In this document: positions 57,135 to 64,000 of the stretch, one piece after another
Layout: the number at the start of each line of letters is the position of its first letter
How positions within the stretch are numbered: position 1 is the stretch's first letter
Position numbers and translations under genes: made by a program
Assembly (NCBI RefSeq): GCF_000383575.1
Contig: NZ_KB911579.1
Span: forward strand, 3,070,523-3,134,522
DNA from: Salinispora oceanensis
GTDB lineage: Bacteria > Actinomycetota > Actinomycetes > Mycobacteriales > Micromonosporaceae
Direction of reading: 5' to 3'
Length of the DNA stretch: 64,000 nt
Notes under the pieces: model-generated
Told to the model about the DNA's origin: nothing
Seen by the model: the letters and a program-made list of their open reading frames with translations, nothing else
Databases searched by the model: none

Positions 57135-58667
57135 ATGATGGCCAACGATCCTCTGAACCTCGACGAGTCCGCCGAGTGGGCAGGACTCTGGTGGTTGCCG
57201 GACGACCCTGACGAGCGGATCCCCGGTGTGCTCCGGTACGAGCCGGAAGGCGGCCTGGTGCTCTCGTTGATCGGCGCGTTCGAGGACCGCATCATGTCGA
57301 ACCCTTCTCCTGGCATCGTTGCGGTCCACGAAGGGCACCGGACGTGGAACGTGATTCACGGTGCGGCCGAGCAGCGCGAGATCACCCTTCTCGACTGCGT
57401 CCCGAACAGCAGCAAGCGGACCATCGGTGCGCGAGTGAAGAGCCCGGACAAGCAGACCGTGGCGGCGACGACGGCGCTCATCGGAGCGCACGTCAGCGGC
57501 GAGGACGACGCAGCGTTCTCTGCAGCCGAGGTGTCTGTGGAGGACCTTGGCCTCTGGGCAGACTCGTCGGTGTTCGAGGGCTTTCACGGAGCTCCCGACG
57601 GCAAACCGGACGGAAGCGGAAGCATCTCCGTGAAGCCGCGGGAGACCCAGTCGATCGTGGTCGATGGAACCGAGTTCCGACTCTCGCACAGGCATACGCT
57701 TCCGTTCTTCGATCAGCGGAGGGGCGGGACTGTCGGCCGCATGCGCGATACCGCGTTCGTGCGAATCGTCCCTACGGACCGGTTCACCTTAAGCGGCGCA
57801 CTGGGCGCGGCCAGCCTGGTGCAAGATCTGATCGCTCTCGCGACGCACCGTGCCGCCGGCGTGATTTGGTTACGACTGCAGCTGGCAGAAGTGGACCCTG
57901 TGGCACGTGGTGACCGCCCTTCGCTGCGCCGAAATGCTGATGTGCTCTATTCGCCCGCTGCGCTCGGTAAGCACGATGCCAAGGCCATCGACCATCGCCG
58001 CATGCTCTTCACGTGCGCATCTTTCCCGTTCGAGGAGGTCGTTCCTCGCTGGTGCGAGGCACACGGGCGGTTGCAGGTGGCGATCAATATGATTTTGGGC
58101 CTCCGCTACGCGCCGGATCGCTATGTCGAGAACAGTCTTCTGGCGGCGGTGGGGGCGGCCGAGGTGCTGCATCGCCGCCTCGGCACTGACGAGCGTCCGA
58201 TGCCCTCAGACGAATTCAAGCCGATGCGCGAAGCGATGCTGGCGCACGTGCCCGAGAATCACCGAGAGAGATTTAGAGGAGCCATCCGCAACGATCCGAT
58301 CCTGCGGGACCGGCTGTACGCGCTCGCTGCGCGTCCTGACGATAAGGCGGTCGGGCTGCTCATGCCGGACGTGGACCGATGGGCGAGGAGAACCACTCGG
58401 GCTCGGAACGACCTGGCGCACGAGGGCAGGACTCCGGATCACTCAACTGAGGAGCTGGCAGCCATTGTGAAGGTGACCGCAGCCGTCGTGATCCTCAACG
58501 TGCTGCACGAGCTCGGGTTGCCCGTTGAGCGACAGCGCGAGATCGTGCAGGAGCATCCGCAGCTCCGTGCGACGGCCAGGAGCGCACGCGAATGGCTGGT
58601 CGTCCGGGAACGGACTCCTGAGCCTCGTCTGACGCCGATCCTCTTGGGGACCTCAAGGGCCAGGTAA
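57135..58667 (+). CDS. ApeA-like HEPN protein, probable anti-phage ribonuclease
   Basis: The 510-residue protein has an N-terminal region like that of ApeA defence proteins (SAEWAGLWWLPDDPDERIPG then VLRYEPEGGLVLSLIGAFED), a middle beta-rich part, and a helical C-terminal HEPN domain whose RxxxxH motif is R424-N-D-L-A-H429. HEPN proteins of this type cut RNA and cause abortive infection; ApeA was shown to protect against phage in E. coli. ATG 57135 is followed by a second ATG. A TTA leucine codon (57789-57791, residue 219) could make it depend on the rare bldA-type tRNA. It lies inside the tRNA-Ala element. Confidence 0.82.
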   Translation: MMANDPLNLDESAEWAGLWWLPDDPDERIPGVLRYEPEGGLVLSLIGAFEDRIMSNPSPGIVAVHEGHRTWNVIHGAAEQREITLLDCVPNSSKRTIGARVKSPDKQTVAATTALIGAHVSGEDDAAFSAAEVSVEDLGLWADSSVFEGFHGAPDGKPDGSGSISVKPRETQSIVVDGTEFRLSHRHTLPFFDQRRGGTVGRMRDTAFVRIVPTDRFTLSGALGAASLVQDLIALATHRAAGVIWLRLQLAEVDPVARGDRPSLRRNADVLYSPAALGKHDAKAIDHRRMLFTCASFPFEEVVPRWCEAHGRLQVAINMILGLRYAPDRYVENSLLAAVGAAEVLHRRLGTDERPMPSDEFKPMREAMLAHVPENHRERFRGAIRNDPILRDRLYALAARPDDKAVGLLMPDVDRWARRTTRARNDLAHEGRTPDHSTEELAAIVKVTAAVVILNVLHELGLPVERQREIVQEHPQLRATARSAREWLVVRERTPEPRLTPILLGTSRAR

Positions 58668-59462
58668 CGGGCAGGTGTCCCGCAGACCCCGGCGGGCCGT
58701 TCGGGATTCATTAGGCAACGGGTGCGGTAAGGGCCGCCCGTCGACAGCGCGGGCATCCGCGACCTCGACGCGTGGCGGGTGCGATGCAGGAGACCCTGCG
58801 GCTTCGTCAGCGCGCCGCGGTTGCTGCACCGGCTCGGGTGACGGCGCCTTCGGCGGGGGCGCTCCGGCTCCAGGATGGCAGTGGGCTGTCTGCGGCCACC
58901 GGCTCTGTGGGTGGTGGCGGTAGGCCCGATCCCGTCCGCCGTCGACCCGGGCAAGCCGAGCAGGCCGTCGCCCGGCCCGCCAGCGTACGGGTGGGGCGTT
59001 AGCAGGGAAAGGCTGTCGAGTGACGAGGCCGAGCATCAACTGGGAGAAGGCGTGCTGCGGGTCACATCCTTCATCGAGGCTGATCCAACCGCGCTAATAG
59101 GGCTACGCAGCAAGTCGCATGTGTGACGATCAGCTCCCTCATCAGCTGCGGGCGTCCCGTTGCAGGCTCCGGATTTAGGTCTCGTGCCCACGCTTGGGCG
59201 TCCTGAGCGTAGGCAGAGAGCGCCAGTGAACAGCAGAGCGGAGGGCAACTCCCGCTTCCCTGGGAGGCCAACTGGTTGACGACCGGGACGCCCCTGTCCA
59301 GACACCTGCGGAATGTCGATGGAAGGGCGTTTCGTGGGTGGGCCTCCGGCTCGTAGTCGGCACCATCGCTGCGTCCAGGAAGAGATGTGATTGCCATCGG
59401 CGAGGCGGTCGCCAGGAGCTTGACGTCCGAAGGGGGCCATCGGGATGGCGAGGTGTTCTTGA
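58668..59462. other. non-coding or decayed region inside the island
   Basis: About 800 bases separate the convergent HEPN and phosphoribosyltransferase genes. The ORFs present on both strands are short and show no recognisable motif or consistent codon bias. It may be the remains of a lost gene such as an integrase, but I could not find integrase motifs in any frame. Confidence 0.5.
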
Positions 59463-60182
59463 TCAGTCGTCAGCTACGCACCGAGTGGTATCGAAGACCG
59501 GGCTGGCGATCGCGTTGAGCAACTGCCTGGCCGGCGCATAGTTTGGATCCACGTGGCGGCCGAGGATGACGGCGGCCACGGTGGTGGCACCGGCGACCTT
59601 CAGCGCATGCGCCAAGGACTGGGTTCGGGCACCAGTCGTCCAGGTGTCCTCGAAAATCAGGGCATGAACGGGCGCGGGTGACGTGGGCATTAACGGAGTG
59701 AACCAGTCGGCGTGGAAGTCGTGATCATCCGGGCCGTAGCTCGGGTTGACCGTGCTGGTGATCCAGGGCAGCCGGAGCCGGTCGCCGACAAGGCTGGCGA
59801 GCGGATGGCTGCCAGCGCGGCTGCGGGTGCTCGGGACGGTGATGAGGTGCGTCGGAAAGGCGCTGGTGCGGACCGTTACACACGCGAGATGGTTGCGTAG
59901 GAAGAGCAGCAGGAGGGCGAGCAAGCTTCGCCGAGCCTGCTCGGACGGAGCTGTGCCCTTGTACGTCCGGAGGTTGTGGTGGTGCTGCGAGGTGCGTGGC
60001 GAGTAGGAGATCGGTAGTACGAGGTCGGCGAGGAGGCCCTGGGAACGGGTGAGGTGGGACTGGCAGCGGAAGCAGAGCGAGTAGCCCTCGTTCCGCACTC
60101 CCCGGCACGTCGGGCAGATCCACGGGTATGCCGGTAGCGGGTTGCGCAGGTAGCCGCGCTGGACCTCGACGTGCCGGCTAAT
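59463..60182 (-). CDS. zinc-ribbon phosphoribosyltransferase (ComF-like) with no ordinary start codon
   Basis: About 239 residues: HVEVQRGYLRNPLPAYPW, a zinc ribbon (CPTCRGVRNEGYSLCFRC), then a PRTase-like domain with THLITVPSTRSRAG and the PRPP-loop equivalent ALIFEDTWTTGARTQSLAHA. It directly follows the DprA gene. Between the DprA stop (60201-60199) and the zinc ribbon the frame has no ATG, GTG or TTG; the nearest lies about 200 bases up, inside dprA. The coordinate given uses ATT 60182 as a placeholder start. Alternatives are a +1 frameshift at CGC-TGA-C joining it to DprA, CTG initiation, or a sequence error. DprA-PRTase pairs have been predicted as conflict systems. Confidence 0.75.
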   Translation of the reverse strand: MSRHVEVQRGYLRNPLPAYPWICPTCRGVRNEGYSLCFRCQSHLTRSQGLLADLVLPISYSPRTSQHHHNLRTYKGTAPSEQARRSLLALLLLFLRNHLACVTVRTSAFPTHLITVPSTRSRAGSHPLASLVGDRLRLPWITSTVNPSYGPDDHDFHADWFTPLMPTSPAPVHALIFEDTWTTGARTQSLAHALKVAGATTVAAVILGRHVDPNYAPARQLLNAIASPVFDTTRCVADD

Positions 60183-60198
60183 GATGGTCCAGCGCTGG

Positions 60199-61113
60199 TC
60201 AGCGGAGGGCGAAGTCAGGGAAGTTCTCCAGGCCGGCGCTGGTGGGCTGGTAGCTGAGGATGTCTTCGAGCGCTTCCAACAGCTGCGCGGTGCCGTGGAC
60301 GACGTAGACGCCCGGGTTATCGGCGAACGTCTTGGCCCAGTCGCACTGCATGACCTGGCTCGTGAGCACGACGGGACGGCCGTGCTGGAGGGCGAGCCGG
60401 GCCTGGATTCGTGCTCCGCTGGTCTCACCCGCCTCGACAACGACCGTCGCGACTGCGTACCCACTCATGACGGCGTTGCGCATGGGGAAGCTCTGCCTGC
60501 TCGGCGGAGCGTCGGGCCAGAACTGGGAGACCACGAGCCCAACCTCGGCAATGTGGTCCTGCAGGCGCTGGTTTACTGAGGGGTAGTACCGGCGGATCCC
60601 GGTGCCGATGACCGCGACCGTGCGTCCACCTGCCTCCAGCGCAGCTGAGTGCGCGGCGGTATCGATGCCGGCTGCCAGCCCGCTGACCACGGTCACCTCG
60701 CGGCCTGCCAGGGTGGTGGCGACGGCTCGAGCGATCCGCAGCCCTTCCTCACTTGCCTTGCGACTGCCGACGACAGCCACTGCCTGGTCGTGAACTCGTA
60801 GATCACCTCGGCTGAACAGGAGCGGTGGCATCTCCCGGATGCCGAGCAGCTGGGCAGGGTAGGTGTCGTCGAAGAAGGCGTGGACGCCAATCCCATCCGC
60901 TTGCCAGCCGGTGATCTCGACGGCGGCGGCGTTGATCAGCTCGGTGGTTGAATTTCCGTCCGGAAAGAGCGTGTCGGAGTGGCCGACCGTACGGTCGAGG
61001 ACTGCCTTGGCGCTGCCGTTCTCCTGGATGTCGAGAGCAATCTCCGACCAGCGCGCGCTAGGCCGGCGAAGTAGCGCGACCAAGGAGGCCCGCTCGATCG
61101 TCGCCGTGTCCAT
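60199..61113 (-). CDS. DprA/Smf-family protein in the island
   Basis: The 304-residue protein has the DprA Rossmann-like fold: VAVVGSRKASEEGLRIARAV, VVSGLAAGIDTAAHSAALEA, VAVIGTGIRRYYPSVNQRLQ, then SFPMRNAVMSGYAVATVVVE and GETSGARIQARLALQHGRPV. DprA normally loads RecA on incoming DNA, but this copy lacks the usual chromosomal context and is paired with a phosphoribosyltransferase in a mobile element, so a defence role is likelier (inference). ATG 61113 begins it; TACGAT seven bases upstream could be a -10 box for a leaderless message. Its TGA is followed by C and by an open +1 frame. Confidence 0.88.
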   Translation of the reverse strand: MDTATIERASLVALLRRPSARWSEIALDIQENGSAKAVLDRTVGHSDTLFPDGNSTTELINAAAVEITGWQADGIGVHAFFDDTYPAQLLGIREMPPLLFSRGDLRVHDQAVAVVGSRKASEEGLRIARAVATTLAGREVTVVSGLAAGIDTAAHSAALEAGGRTVAVIGTGIRRYYPSVNQRLQDHIAEVGLVVSQFWPDAPPSRQSFPMRNAVMSGYAVATVVVEAGETSGARIQARLALQHGRPVVLTSQVMQCDWAKTFADNPGVYVVHGTAQLLEALEDILSYQPTSAGLENFPDFALR

Positions 61114-61497
61114 GGGCACGATCGTAGGCCCTGGGCTGCGTTCCTGGCTCAGCCATCCCGCCCAGTGTTGATGACGGGAGCCCCGGACGGAGGTCATCGC
61201 TAGAACGTATGTTCGATTTCGGCTAAAAGCAAGACCCAACCGGCGCTGGGTGACCGATCTTGCACGGCCTTGCTGCCCCAGCGGTCGGAGGCTGGATGTT
61301 CAGTAGGGCCCCCGGAGGGGCGCCCGAAATCGGGTGCCCCTCCGGGCCAGGTTCCGTCGTGATGTCTCACAGTCGTCTCACGGACGGTCCGGAAGGGGTC
61401 GGCATGACATGGGAAGACCCGGACCGGTGAGCGCCCCTGACCTGCAGGTCCGGCATCTGCCGGCATGCCTCGGTAGGCCCTGGTACGCCGCTTCGCT
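61114..61497. other. right end of the island, no gene seen
   Basis: This stretch of about 380 bases upstream of the DprA gene holds a perfect hairpin at 61311-61346 and no credible ORF. It probably includes the DprA promoter. Confidence 0.5.
61311..61346. repeat. 36-bp near-perfect hairpin near the right island end
   Basis: CCCGGAGGGGC pairs with GCCCCTCCGGG, and inside CCCGA with TCGGG, separated only by one G-T pair, so about 16 pairs close a tiny loop. It could be a terminator for transcripts entering from the right or a recombination-related structure. Confidence 0.75.
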
Positions 61498-61543
61498 CAC
61501 TGGCAGTGTGGGGGTCAGGGGTTCGAGTCCCCTCGGCTCCACC
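61498..61543 (+). repeat. attachment site, right copy (46-bp direct repeat)
   Basis: This is an exact copy of 56220-56265, the 3' part of tRNA-Ala(GGC). No 5' tRNA half precedes it, so it is not a working tRNA gene. It defines the right boundary of the element. Confidence 0.93.
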
Positions 61544-61746
61544 GAACCGGATACCCAAACGGAGGGGTTTGCGGGCCGTGGGGCCGCAGCGTAAAGCCGA
61601 TACCTTGGGCCTCGCTGCCATGACCGACTCAGCGTTCAGGGAGATCGTCGAGGACGACCGCTGCGGTGTGTTGCGGTGCAGGAGGCGTTGGCGTAGGGAT
61701 GGCTGGGCGGTGTGGGAGGCTTCCAGTGCATGGCGTCCCTTCCGCC

Positions 61747-63450
61747 TTATGGTGACGTCCTTCGTGGTCCGGTCTTCGCCTGGAGGGCTGCTGTCACGGC
61801 GTTCAGTTCGTCTTCGTCGGGGAGAGTGGCGTTGCCTTCGTAGGTGACCCCGGCAGGTGGGTCAGCGGCGCCCACTGGATCGGCATCCCAGTAGTTGTTG
61901 CGGTAGACGACATGCTCCAGTGGTGGCGAGACGGTCAGGACTGCGGTGTTGTCCGCGCGGAGCACGACGTTCTCCTCGACGGTGACCCACGCTGCGCCGT
62001 AGTCGGTATACAGCCCGAAGTTGTATGGCGTGCGCGTATCGACGATGAGATTGCCACCGACCACCGCGTTGTTCTCGGCCGAGGTGCCCTGTGGTCCAGA
62101 GAGGTAGACACCGCCCCCGTCGGCCAGCACACCCATGGTGCGCGCGGTGTGGTTGCGTAGGATGCGGGTGCCCTCGCCGGTGCCGGCGACGATGCCACAG
62201 TGCGGCACGTCGGTGATTTCGTTGTGCGCGACGGTGCAGCCGTGGGTTCCCATGATGGAGATGCCGGGAGAACCGGAGTATTCCAGTCCGACGTGGTGGA
62301 CTCGGTTGTCCGCGATCAGGACCGTGCTGGCGTCGGTTACGGTGATCGCCGAGGCCGACAGGGTGTCGAAGCCGCAGCCTCGCACCGCCAGCTTGGAACC
62401 GCGCGAGAACCCGACACCGGCCGCGCCCATCCGGGTGAACCGGCACCCTTCGATCTCCACGCGGGCGCAGTCGTCGAACTGGAGGCAGGCCGGAATGAGC
62501 GACGATTCGGCCGGGACCATGACCCACGCGCCTTCGCCAAACGTGATCTTGTTGATCGGGCCGCCCTCGTAGAAGCCGTTGCCGTGGTAGTGCAGGAATC
62601 CCCGCTGGTCGCCGGGCCGCAGCCACGTCGCATCGGCGAACGTCAAGCCGCGGAGGTTGACCTCGGTCGTACCGCTGGCCACCAGCAGCGTTTCGAGGAC
62701 CGGGACGACCGCAGTGGTGTGCTGTGGATGCTCGCCCTCCCGGGGCAGGTAGCGCAGGAGGTGGCGGCCGACCCGGGAGCGGTCCAGGACGAAGGTGCCG
62801 GGCTCGGTGAGGAACGAGGCGTCGTTCTCCAGCCGAGTTGGCAAGCCCGGTCCGTGGGAGTTTTGTCCTTCATACGAGGAGTTGTACAGGTCGTTGGCCC
62901 AAGCGAAGGCGGGTTGAACCATGGTGATTTTGACGGGGCCGTCGCCCGTCACCGTGGCGACCGGGCAGCGGGCCTCGGTCCAGGGATACACCCCCCGGTA
63001 GACGAACTCGACGTCGGCTGGACTCTGCCAGGCCAGTGAGTCCACGACGTACCCGGTGGAGGTTGTCGTCACCTCGCCGGGCAGGCGGTCGATGCCGGCG
63101 CGTTCGGCTCTGCGGCCATCGACGTGCAGTTGACGAGCGTTCAGCTCCCCCACCTCCGCCAGCCAAACGTCGTCCGTGACGCGCCAACCGGTGACCTCGC
63201 GGCCACCGCTGATGATGACCTTCTCCTGAGCGTCGGTGCCATATCCGTACGCCTGAAAGTTGATGCCGGAGTCGGCCGCGGTGAGCGTCAGCGGCTCGGT
63301 CAGCACGTGGGTGCCCGCTCGGAGCAGGACCACGACGTCACCGTCTACCTGCCTGGCCGCGTCTCGGGCCTGGCTCATCGTGGCGAACGGTCGTTTCGCG
63401 GTGCCTGCGGAGGCGTCGTCGCCCGATGGGGCGACATGGAACTCCACCAT
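61747..63450 (-). CDS. right-handed parallel beta-helix protein
   Basis: The 567-residue protein starts EFHVAPSGDDASAGTAKRPF and ATMSQARDAARQVDGDVVVL, the typical entry of pectate-lyase-like beta-helix proteins and related glycoside hydrolases. It continues with many helix rungs (VEIEGCRFTRMGAAGVGFSR, VLIADNRVHHVGLEYSGSPG, CTVAHNEITDVPHCGIVAG, GGGVYLSGPQGTSAENN). No signal peptide is present, so it appears cytosolic, unusual for this fold. ATG 63450 has AAAGGGG upstream, better than 63471. It is divergent from a TetR gene that probably controls it. The substrate, likely a carbohydrate, is unknown. Confidence 0.87.
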   Translation of the reverse strand: MVEFHVAPSGDDASAGTAKRPFATMSQARDAARQVDGDVVVLLRAGTHVLTEPLTLTAADSGINFQAYGYGTDAQEKVIISGGREVTGWRVTDDVWLAEVGELNARQLHVDGRRAERAGIDRLPGEVTTTSTGYVVDSLAWQSPADVEFVYRGVYPWTEARCPVATVTGDGPVKITMVQPAFAWANDLYNSSYEGQNSHGPGLPTRLENDASFLTEPGTFVLDRSRVGRHLLRYLPREGEHPQHTTAVVPVLETLLVASGTTEVNLRGLTFADATWLRPGDQRGFLHYHGNGFYEGGPINKITFGEGAWVMVPAESSLIPACLQFDDCARVEIEGCRFTRMGAAGVGFSRGSKLAVRGCGFDTLSASAITVTDASTVLIADNRVHHVGLEYSGSPGISIMGTHGCTVAHNEITDVPHCGIVAGTGEGTRILRNHTARTMGVLADGGGVYLSGPQGTSAENNAVVGGNLIVDTRTPYNFGLYTDYGAAWVTVEENVVLRADNTAVLTVSPPLEHVVYRNNYWDADPVGAADPPAGVTYEGNATLPDEDELNAVTAALQAKTGPRRTSP

Positions 63451-63472
63451 GACGTATCCCCTTTCTCTCAAA

Positions 63473-63487
63473 GTTTATAGTGTAAAC
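63473..63487. promoter_or_regulatory. candidate TetR operator
   Basis: GTTTATAGTGTAAAC is an AT-rich inverted repeat (GTTTA, five bases, TAAAC) in the 64-bp gap between the divergent beta-helix and TetR genes, where an autoregulating repressor would bind both promoters. Confidence 0.6.
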
Positions 63488-63514
63488 AGCGTTGGGTGTT
63501 GCGGGAGGATGCGA

Positions 63515-64000
63515 ATGGCGAGCGTGGATATGGGCGACTCCGACCACGCGATCGAGCTGCTGTGGCGACCCGAGGAACCGGCACCGCCGCGACCTGGGTT
63601 GACCGTGGACCGCATCGTGCGGGCGGCCGTCGCCGTGGCCGACGCCGACGGGCTCGAAGGGCTGTCCATGCGCAAGGTCGGTGCGCGGCTCGGCTTCACC
63701 GGCATGTCCCTCTATCGCCACGTGCCCGGCCGGGACCAGCTCGTGGACCTCATGTGTGACGCCGTCCTCGGACAGGTTGCCGACGCCGTGCTGACCGCCG
63801 GCGGGTGGCGGGATCGGTTGGCGGCACTGGCTCGTGCGGGCTGGGAGCTACGTCGGCGGCATCCCTGGCTGACACAGGTGCGCGGCACGCGGCGTATACC
63901 GGGCCCCAACGGTGTGACCCACTACGAACATCTACTCAGCGCAGTAGCCGACACCGGCCTCACGCCCGCTGAAACCATCGCCGTCGTCGGCCTCGTCAGC
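63515..64000 (+). CDS. TetR/AcrR-family transcriptional regulator (3' end outside window)
   Basis: The frame is open from ATG 63515 to the window end, 162 codons. GGGAGG lies six bases before the start. The helix-turn-helix covers about residues 35-80: TVDRIVRAAVAVADADGLEG, then LSMRKVGARLGFTGMSLYRH and VPGRDQLVDLMCDAV. After it come GWRDRLAALARAGWELRRRH and GVTHYEHLLSAVADTGLTPA, as in the TetR_C_1 group. It is divergent from the beta-helix gene with a candidate operator between them. Confidence 0.9.
   Translation, partial: MASVDMGDSDHAIELLWRPEEPAPPRPGLTVDRIVRAAVAVADADGLEGLSMRKVGARLGFTGMSLYRHVPGRDQLVDLMCDAVLGQVADAVLTAGGWRDRLAALARAGWELRRRHPWLTQVRGTRRIPGPNGVTHYEHLLSAVADTGLTPAETIAVVGLVS

Larger units (their letters stand above)
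56220..61543. mobile_element. integrated element at tRNA-Ala, no integrase visible
   Basis: Two perfect 46-bp copies of the tRNA-Ala 3' half bound a 5.28-kb stretch. The left copy completes the working tRNA; the right copy is a stub without a 5' half. Inside are a small HTH-like protein, a possible 56-residue protein, an ApeA-like HEPN protein, a DprA-family protein and a zinc-ribbon phosphoribosyltransferase, plus about 1.2 kb without clear genes. I see no integrase, excisionase, replication or transfer gene, so it is either a remnant, or a satellite moved by an integrase encoded elsewhere. Confidence 0.88.

Noticed and set aside
58675..59126. Several plus-strand ORFs after the HEPN gene
   Set aside because: They overlap in different frames, are Arg/Pro/Gly-rich, and lack ribosome binding sites and motifs.
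58668..59462. Integrase or transposase remnant in the island
   Set aside because: No frame shows the R-H-R-Y tyrosine recombinase pattern, a serine recombinase N-terminus or a DDE motif.
59463..60464. PRTase start at the far upstream in-frame start codon (60464)
   Set aside because: The first 90 codons would lie inside dprA and are Ser/Arg/Pro-rich shadow sequence with no family features.
61498..61543. Second tRNA-Ala gene
   Set aside because: Only the 3' 46 bases are present; the sequence before it has no acceptor or D arm, so it is an attachment-site copy.

Overview
The window is high-GC actinomycete chromosome. It carries a WhiB2-type iron-sulfur regulator, a DUF3499 protein, MtrA-MtrB-LpqB, the coenzyme F420 genes fbiA/fbiB/fbiC, Rv3235- and DUF6912-like proteins and many GTG/TTG starts. 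Gene content and order recall the Rv3231-Rv3268 stretch of Mycobacterium tuberculosis, rearranged. A Micromonosporaceae host (Salinispora/Micromonospora-like) is my best guess; this is inference, not demonstrated.

Layout. 1-541: 3' end of an acyl-CoA dehydrogenase. 542-2034: long gene-poor stretch. 2035-3867: an orphan multidomain protein. 3.9-9.4 kb: membrane protein, acyl-CoA thioesterase, acetoacetyl-CoA synthetase, TIGR03089 protein and a GT4 glycosyltransferase. 9.4-19.9 kb: GDP-mannose pyrophosphorylase, NUDIX hydrolase, fbiA-fbiB, a Pro-rich membrane protein, fbiC, whiB2, metallopeptidase-like and DUF3499 genes. 20-25 kb: an aldehyde-oxidation locus (two aldehyde dehydrogenases, DUF779, GAF regulator). 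25-33 kb: phosphomannomutase, Trm112, SIS protein, CDF transporter, mannose-6-phosphate isomerase and SahH. Together with manC these make the fructose-6-P to GDP-mannose route. 33.5-44.4 kb: mtrA-mtrB-lpqB, comF-like, hpf, double GNAT, secA and an Rv3235-like gene. 44.5-49.1 kb: HTH protein, DUF6912, membrane protein, pruA and a PadR regulator. 49.4-53.4 kb: prfB-ftsE-ftsX-smpB-ssrA (tmRNA), followed by a lipoprotein, mtnP and a YqgE-family gene.

The most unusual part is at 56.2-61.5 kb. A complete tRNA-Ala(GGC) gene at 56191-56263 is followed 5.28 kb later by a perfect 46-bp copy of its 3' end. Such direct repeats mark an integrated element. I can see no integrase between them. The cargo is an ApeA-like HEPN protein (probable anti-phage RNase), a DprA-family protein, and a zinc-ribbon phosphoribosyltransferase with no ordinary start codon, joined to dprA across a TGA in the +1 frame. 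Small ORFs accompany them. This reads as a compact integrase-less defence island.

Right of the island are a cytosolic parallel beta-helix protein and a divergent TetR regulator that runs off the window end; the gap between them holds a likely operator.
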